This document shows, one piece after another, positions 59,601 through 64,000 of a stretch of 64,000 nucleotides of DNA. The notes beneath the pieces are model-generated. The model did not search any database and was not told where the DNA came from. It worked only from the letters and a program-made list of their open reading frames with translations. The stretch is from an uncultured Schlesneria sp. (GTDB lineage: Bacteria > Planctomycetota > Planctomycetia > Planctomycetales > Planctomycetaceae), in assembly GCA_903834925.1 (NCBI GenBank), contig CAILLA010000170.1, forward strand, positions 1 to 64,000, written 5' to 3'. Each line of letters opens with the position of its first letter. Positions within the stretch are counted from its first letter, which is position 1. The translations under genes and the position numbers were made by a program.

Positions 59601-59742
59601 GTTGGTGCGTATCCGCCTCAAGCTGTTCTTCATCCCAGACGATCGGCGCAGCAGTAACCGAATTCGGTTGAGTCGATGGTTTCGGCACCGATGGTTTCGG
59701 TATCTCGGTGTCGATCGATTTTCGAGCGGACTTCTTGGCCAA
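56650..59742 (-). CDS. putA: Bifunctional proline dehydrogenase / L-glutamate-gamma-semialdehyde dehydrogenase
   Basis: PRODH barrel ([25 protein letters not shown]) followed by ALDH domain ([47 protein letters not shown]). Confidence 0.95.
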   Translation of the reverse strand: [1030 protein letters not shown]

Positions 59743-59927
59743 GGTCGCATCCGTGCAGAGCGGGAGGAATACTTGAGTTGAATTGCGATTTTGATCGAGA
59801 CTCGAAGACTCGAACGATCAAAACAACAATTCGTTGATCCGGGATTCTATGCGAGGGTCGACTCTGTTGGGTAGAGTGCGTCAAAATGACGATCAAAAAA
59901 CAATGACCCATCTCTGAAAGTTGATGA

Positions 59928-60671
59928 ATGCCCCCGATTCCAAAACCCTTTTCCAGTCAGCCGATTTCGGATTGGATTGCTCAGTTGCAAAAGAACGATT
60001 CCACTGAGCAACGCTTGCGAGCACTCCAGGCGATCGGCCTGCTGGCACCCCCCGACGAAATCGCTCGCTGGTCAGCTCATGCTCTTTGCGACAACGATTC
60101 AACGATCAGAGCATTCGCCGCCAAGCTGATCGGTGGCCTTCGCACACCCGTATCTGATCAGACAGCAACATTGCTCGCCTCACTTTTGCAAGATAGTGAC
60201 CCCGATACGCGATTTGAATCCGCACGAGCATTACTTCGAACAAAATCAAATCAAACGGATCTCGTTACTCCGACCCTTTTCGCGTTTCTGGACGAAGAAG
60301 AGACCCAACCGCTGATGGTGGCATCGATTCTCAATACATTCGCGGAAGCGGATGCGTTTCCCGGTCGAAACGAATCCGAGCTGCTGCCCCGGCTGCTGCG
60401 TTTCCTGGATCACGATCGTGCTGAAGTCCGCGAGGCGAATACCGCAATATTTGCAAAATGGCCATCGTTGTGCCAATCATGCGAGGACCAGCTACTGCCG
60501 TTGCTTGACGATAGTGAACCGGTTGTCCGCGAGCAAATCGCGCTGGCATTCGGACAATCGGGGATTAAGTGCGAAAAAGTCCGTGAAGGACTTCGGGCAG
60601 CGAGTCAAGATGAGGATACCGAGGTCGCACGCGTGGCAACCGAAGCATTGCAGCATTTGGGACAGAGTTAA
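59928..60671 (+). CDS. HEAT-repeat protein
   Basis: Repeated alpha-helical units (DNDSTIRAFAAKLIGGL, DHDRAEVREANTAIFAKWPSL, DDSEPVVREQIALAFGQSG). Confidence 0.85.
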   Translation: MPPIPKPFSSQPISDWIAQLQKNDSTEQRLRALQAIGLLAPPDEIARWSAHALCDNDSTIRAFAAKLIGGLRTPVSDQTATLLASLLQDSDPDTRFESARALLRTKSNQTDLVTPTLFAFLDEEETQPLMVASILNTFAEADAFPGRNESELLPRLLRFLDHDRAEVREANTAIFAKWPSLCQSCEDQLLPLLDDSEPVVREQIALAFGQSGIKCEKVREGLRAASQDEDTEVARVATEALQHLGQS

Positions 60672-60702
60672 TCGAATGAGGTTTAGAAAAACAAAAATGA
60701 GT

Positions 60703-60734
60703 GCCACTGGCGGCTGCTTTGAGACGCCAGTGGC
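60703..60734. terminator. Hairpin in the convergent intergenic region
   Basis: GCCACTGGCG ... CGCCAGTGGC, 10-bp perfect stem. Confidence 0.6.
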
Positions 60735-60767
60735 TTCGTCATTTCATTAGCGGAACACAAGAGCGCT

Positions 60768-60787
60768 GGCGTGCGATGTCGCACGCC
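60768..60787. terminator. Second hairpin in the convergent intergenic region
   Basis: GGCGTGCGA-TG-TCGCACGCC immediately 3' of the minus-strand gene ending at 60796. Confidence 0.6.
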
Positions 60788-60795
60788 ACTCTTTA

Positions 60796-61428
60796 TCACT
60801 TCTTTCTTGTCGCCGCTTCTTTCCCTGTTGCTTTGGCTTCAACCGGAGCGGGAACTAGATCACCATCCTTTTCGTAGTCGATCAGCTTCGAAATCAAGAC
60901 ACCATCTTCCATGATCACCATCTGGTATTTGGACTTTTGATGAACGACATCCAAAACGAAGTGTGCTCGTTTTCCTTCGACGACTTTTTCCACCGATTCG
61001 ATCTTGGCCCCTTTGGCCTCTTCATTAAGTGTCTTAACGACCGGGGCAGGGCAGTCCTCAATCGTCGCTTCGCTGTTGACCATCTGCAGGATTTTTTCCA
61101 GCAGCAGACCATTCTCGCCGACGGCAACTTCGTAATTGTGCCCTCCCGAACCGATCAGAGCTTTGTAGAAGACACCCTTATCGTTTTCCCCTTTACCAAG
61201 CAGCTCGATCTTGCCCCCTTTGACTTCTTCCTTGAACGTCTTCTGAACAGCGGCAGGAGCTGAGGTGAATTTGACAATTCCGGGATCTAATTTCTCTTCG
61301 GCGGGTTGAGCCGGTTTCGTCTCTTTGGCCTTAGCTTTCGGCTTGTCATCGGCTGCTCGTAGAGCCACAAAAGTGGAAACAGACAAAGCCGCCAGCAACA
61401 CTGACATTCCCAGAAAACGGAGTTTCAT
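60796..61428 (-). CDS. Secreted PepSY-like protein
   Basis: MKLRFLGMSVLLAALSVSTFVALRAADD signal; two PepSY-like units (AAVQKTFKEEVKGGKIELLGKGE; APVVKTLNEEAKGAKIESVEKV). Confidence 0.8.
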   Translation of the reverse strand: MKLRFLGMSVLLAALSVSTFVALRAADDKPKAKAKETKPAQPAEEKLDPGIVKFTSAPAAVQKTFKEEVKGGKIELLGKGENDKGVFYKALIGSGGHNYEVAVGENGLLLEKILQMVNSEATIEDCPAPVVKTLNEEAKGAKIESVEKVVEGKRAHFVLDVVHQKSKYQMVIMEDGVLISKLIDYEKDGDLVPAPVEAKATGKEAATRKK

Positions 61429-61595
61429 CGCAAATCCTTTCGTGACGACCGTAACTTTTTGGGGGAGGCGGTCGGCTGCTCGACAGCCGACCGCGCGTGT
61501 AATCCCTCTCATTCCAAAAATCTACTCGAAGTTGATCACTCTGGAAATACAGGTTCGGAAGCCTTCTGTTCACCCCATGACGACACCGAAGGCAA

Positions 61596-61682
61596 CGTGG
61601 CAGACGCTGCTAGCGGCTGTCTTCCGTGGCAGACGCTGATGGCGTCCATCTTCCGTGGCAAACGCTGCTAGCGGGTTGTCCA
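61596..61682. repeat. 29-bp tandem repeat, three units
   Basis: CGTGGCAGACGCTGCTAGCGGCTGTCTTC / CGTGGCAGACGCTGATGGCGTCCATCTTC / CGTGGCAAACGCTGCTAGCGGGTTGTCCA. Confidence 0.88.
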
Positions 61683-61701
61683 CTCTAAATAATTCGGGTG
61701 C

Positions 61702-61731
61702 CACTGGATGACCGTCTTCGGTCAACCAGTG
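61702..61731. repeat. GAAGAC-loop CACTG hairpin, copy 4 (opposite orientation)
   Basis: CACTGGATGACC-GTCTTC-GGTCAACCAGTG. Confidence 0.78.
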
Positions 61732-61760
61732 CTCTTCGATTGGCTCGAAAATACGGAAGA

Positions 61761-61790
61761 CACTGCGTCGAAGACGACTCCGATGCAGTG
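61761..61790. repeat. CACTG hairpin, copy 5 (diverged loop)
   Basis: CACTGCGTCGAA-GACGAC-TCCGATGCAGTG. Confidence 0.65.
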
Positions 61791-61859
61791 GCACTCAACC
61801 CGAACTTTAAGTCTTGACAACGCACTAGCATCCACCGTGATTTTCGGAATTCCTTAATC

Positions 61860-62372
61860 TCAACCCTTGGCAGCGGCTAAAGCGGCTTCGTAGTTCGGAT
61901 GATCCGCAATTTCACCGACGTATTCGACGTATGTAATCTTTCCAGCAGGGTTTACAACAAAAATCGCTCGTGAGAAGCAACGATCAAGCGGTCCGCCGCT
62001 GATCAGTACACCGTAATCGTTACCGAAGTCGTTGCAGCGATGGGCGCTCAGCGTTTTCACGGTATCGACACCTTCGGTACCGCACCATCTCTTGGCACCG
62101 AATGGCAGGTCCATGCTGACAACCAGAACTTCAGTGTTCGACAGCTTCTTGGCTTCGTCATTGAACCTCTTCGTTTCCTGGTGGCAAACGGGTGTATCGA
62201 GCGATGGAATCGTCGCAATGATCCGAGTCTTACCCGCACTGGAAGCGAGGGTCACATCGGCCAGGCCATTGTCTTGCAGGTTAAAGTCAGGCGCATCATC
62301 GCCCACGTTCAGAGCTCGCCCCTTCAGATCGACAGGATTCCCCTTCAGCTTCGTTGCACCGGTACGCTTCAT
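61860..62372 (-). CDS. tpx: Thiol peroxidase
   Basis: GDDAPDFNLQDNGLADVTLASSAGKTRIIATIPSLDTPVCHQETKRFNDEA peroxidatic Cys motif (DTPVC). Confidence 0.95.
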   Translation of the reverse strand: MKRTGATKLKGNPVDLKGRALNVGDDAPDFNLQDNGLADVTLASSAGKTRIIATIPSLDTPVCHQETKRFNDEAKKLSNTEVLVVSMDLPFGAKRWCGTEGVDTVKTLSAHRCNDFGNDYGVLISGGPLDRCFSRAIFVVNPAGKITYVEYVGEIADHPNYEAALAAAKG

Positions 62373-62652
62373 TTTGTTTCCTCATTTATTGGTGACTCAA
62401 TTGTCAAAAAACCGCGTCAGCAGTATTGCAACTATGGCAAGAGTTTCAAGCAGGTCACAACGGAACAATTGTCGAACGGAAGAAGTGAATTTATGCCTTG
62501 CTCCCGACTGTTTTCCGCAGGGAGCTTGTTTTCATACCCGAAACCTTCATAATTGCGTCATCGAATAACTCAAGAATGAGAAATAGATGAAGCCCAGCTG
62601 GAGACTCCTCACGTTGGATTCTTATTGATTTTTCCGTCAAGAATTGACGTAA

Positions 62653-62726
62653 GCTCTCGTAGCTCAATTGGATAGAGCGTCGGCCTCCGAAGCCGAAGGT
62701 TGCTGGTTCGACTCCAGCCGGGGGCA
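62653..62726 (+). tRNA. tRNA-Arg (anticodon CCG)
   Basis: GCTCTCG-TA-GCTC-AATTGGATA-GAGC-G-TCGGC-CTCCGAA-GCCGA-AGGTT-GCTGG-TTCGACT-CCAGC-CGGGGGC-A cloverleaf; CCA not encoded. Confidence 0.95.
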
Positions 62727-63103
62727 TTTTTTCACGCGCGTCGGGAGATGGGTTCAGAATAGGTTTGTTGCTTTCGCGTTGATGATTGCGATGACACCAC
62801 AGATGATGTTCAGTTTGATCCGTTCGCCGATTTTCTTCGAAAATGCATTCTTTACAGCTTTTTGACTTTTGATCGAAATGACGGTCGATTGAGCAACACG
62901 ATGATTGTTCAAGTGACGCCTCGGACGCAATTTTCCCGGTCGGAACCAACTCAGATTTTTGTTGAGGCTTCATCGTGAGTTGGCCCACAAGTTTGGGTTT
63001 CTGACACGTCTTGTCCGAAAAATGATTTGGAGCGATAACACCGATGCTGTCTGAGGTCGCTCACTGCCGTGAATGCCCCGATTCAATTCAAGAGGCGCGT
63101 CGA

Positions 63104-64000
63104 ATGAAACTCTTCGTCAGAATTCTGCTCGGTGCTTGGGCGTTTGCATTGACAATTCCCGTCGGACACAGCGTCGTCTGGATCGAAGCGAGTGAACCAG
63201 CTGATGCGAGGATCTCGCAGCCTGATGCAGATGATTGCCAGGAAAATCGTGATGCTGACGATTCATGGGCCGATCGTGAGACACCAGGATATCAGTTATT
63301 TCCGGCGAGCGCAGGGCACGTCGGAATTGGCGGAAAGATTCTGAATTTCGACAACCTGGTCATTTCATCGAATGACCAGGCCGTACCATCCGACGCGACG
63401 CGATCGATCATTCGTGGCCACATTGAAGAGTTTTCTCGGAACGAGGCGTTTTCCCGCTTTCACAACAGATTCATATTCGGATTCACGAGGGAAGGGTTTG
63501 ATGGAACCAGTTGGTCATCACTGTTTCGGCACCGAAATTACAGGGAATTCGATCAATTGGCTTTCTGGAGCATCGAGCGTTGGTACATCATCGAATGGTC
63601 TGGAAATCTCTGGATCGAGCCGAAACAGTTCCTGTCCGTTGACGAATTTCATTCCGTCAAAGTTGATCTGATCTCGAAAACATACCGCTTTCTGCGAACC
63701 ACTAAGCCCCTCGTTTCGAGGAACCCAGAAACGTTCGGCAACCCTGAAGAAGATCTTGAGCGGTCAATCGTGACGTACGATCCACTCGTCCGACTGCTCG
63801 AAGCGTCGAACGAGCGAGCTGTCAGAACCGAGTGGAAAATCGCTCGACTGCAATTGATCAGCCTGATGAAACAGACAGCATCGGATTCTGTCAGCAACCA
63901 TCGCAAGCTAACGGCTTGCGAAACTTACGAATCTTCCCCAGAAACAATGAACGCTTTCGAACAGCGTGCTGTAGCCCAGTTAGAGACGAATCCAGCAGAG
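63104..64000 (+). CDS. Secreted hypothetical protein, truncated by right edge
   Basis: ATG at 63104 opens a stop-free frame to 64000: MKLFVRILLGAWAFALTIPVGHSVVWIEASEPADARIS... Not in ORF track because no stop is reached. Confidence 0.82.
   Translation, partial: MKLFVRILLGAWAFALTIPVGHSVVWIEASEPADARISQPDADDCQENRDADDSWADRETPGYQLFPASAGHVGIGGKILNFDNLVISSNDQAVPSDATRSIIRGHIEEFSRNEAFSRFHNRFIFGFTREGFDGTSWSSLFRHRNYREFDQLAFWSIERWYIIEWSGNLWIEPKQFLSVDEFHSVKVDLISKTYRFLRTTKPLVSRNPETFGNPEEDLERSIVTYDPLVRLLEASNERAVRTEWKIARLQLISLMKQTASDSVSNHRKLTACETYESSPETMNAFEQRAVAQLETNPAE

Noticed and set aside
61346-61671. Small ORFs over the 29-bp tandem repeats (e.g. WQTLLAAVFRGRR-like peptides)
   Set aside because: Translations of tandem repeat DNA, not supported as genes.
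61596-61682. Possible CRISPR array
   Set aside because: Units are directly tandem with no spacers and no cas genes are present in the window.
62491-62988. 165-aa minus-strand ORF
   Set aside because: Runs antisense through the tRNA-Arg gene and lacks coding-like features.

Overview
The window reads as chromosomal DNA of a planctomycete-like bacterium. Supporting signs are DUF1559 prepilin-like proteins, PQQ-propeller proteins, an M56 peptidase/BlaI pair with WD40 repeats, a cytochrome b-c fusion, and many small secreted hypothetical proteins. I could support about 45 protein-coding genes. They include a partial EF-G at the left edge, ppdK, an RND permease, an APC permease, a Rieske/cytochrome b-c operon, GH31, ribBA, mnmG, a PutA-type proline catabolic enzyme and tpx. 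There is also one tRNA-Arg(CCG), and an unterminated CDS runs off the right edge. The most interesting material is mostly not ordinary genes: (1) a translationally coupled ParA-like ATPase plus AlbA_2/HATPase gene pair abutting a decayed RND permease tail, with an intact RND permease next door; (2) two 169-bp MITE-like elements whose 33-bp terminal inverted repeats are far better conserved than their cores; (3) a dispersed family of 30-nt hairpins at gene 3' ends with CACTG/CAGTG ends, covarying mid-stems and a mostly fixed GAAGAC/GTCTTC loop; (4) a ~535-bp element with ~100-bp imperfect inverted repeats around an 83-aa membrane ORF, one end of which supplies the C-terminus and stop codon of the neighbouring gene; (5) a second, ~122-bp inverted-repeat element, several tandem repeats, and an MFS pseudogene with a large internal deletion. 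All calls come from reading the sequence and the supplied ORF translations. No database search was run.
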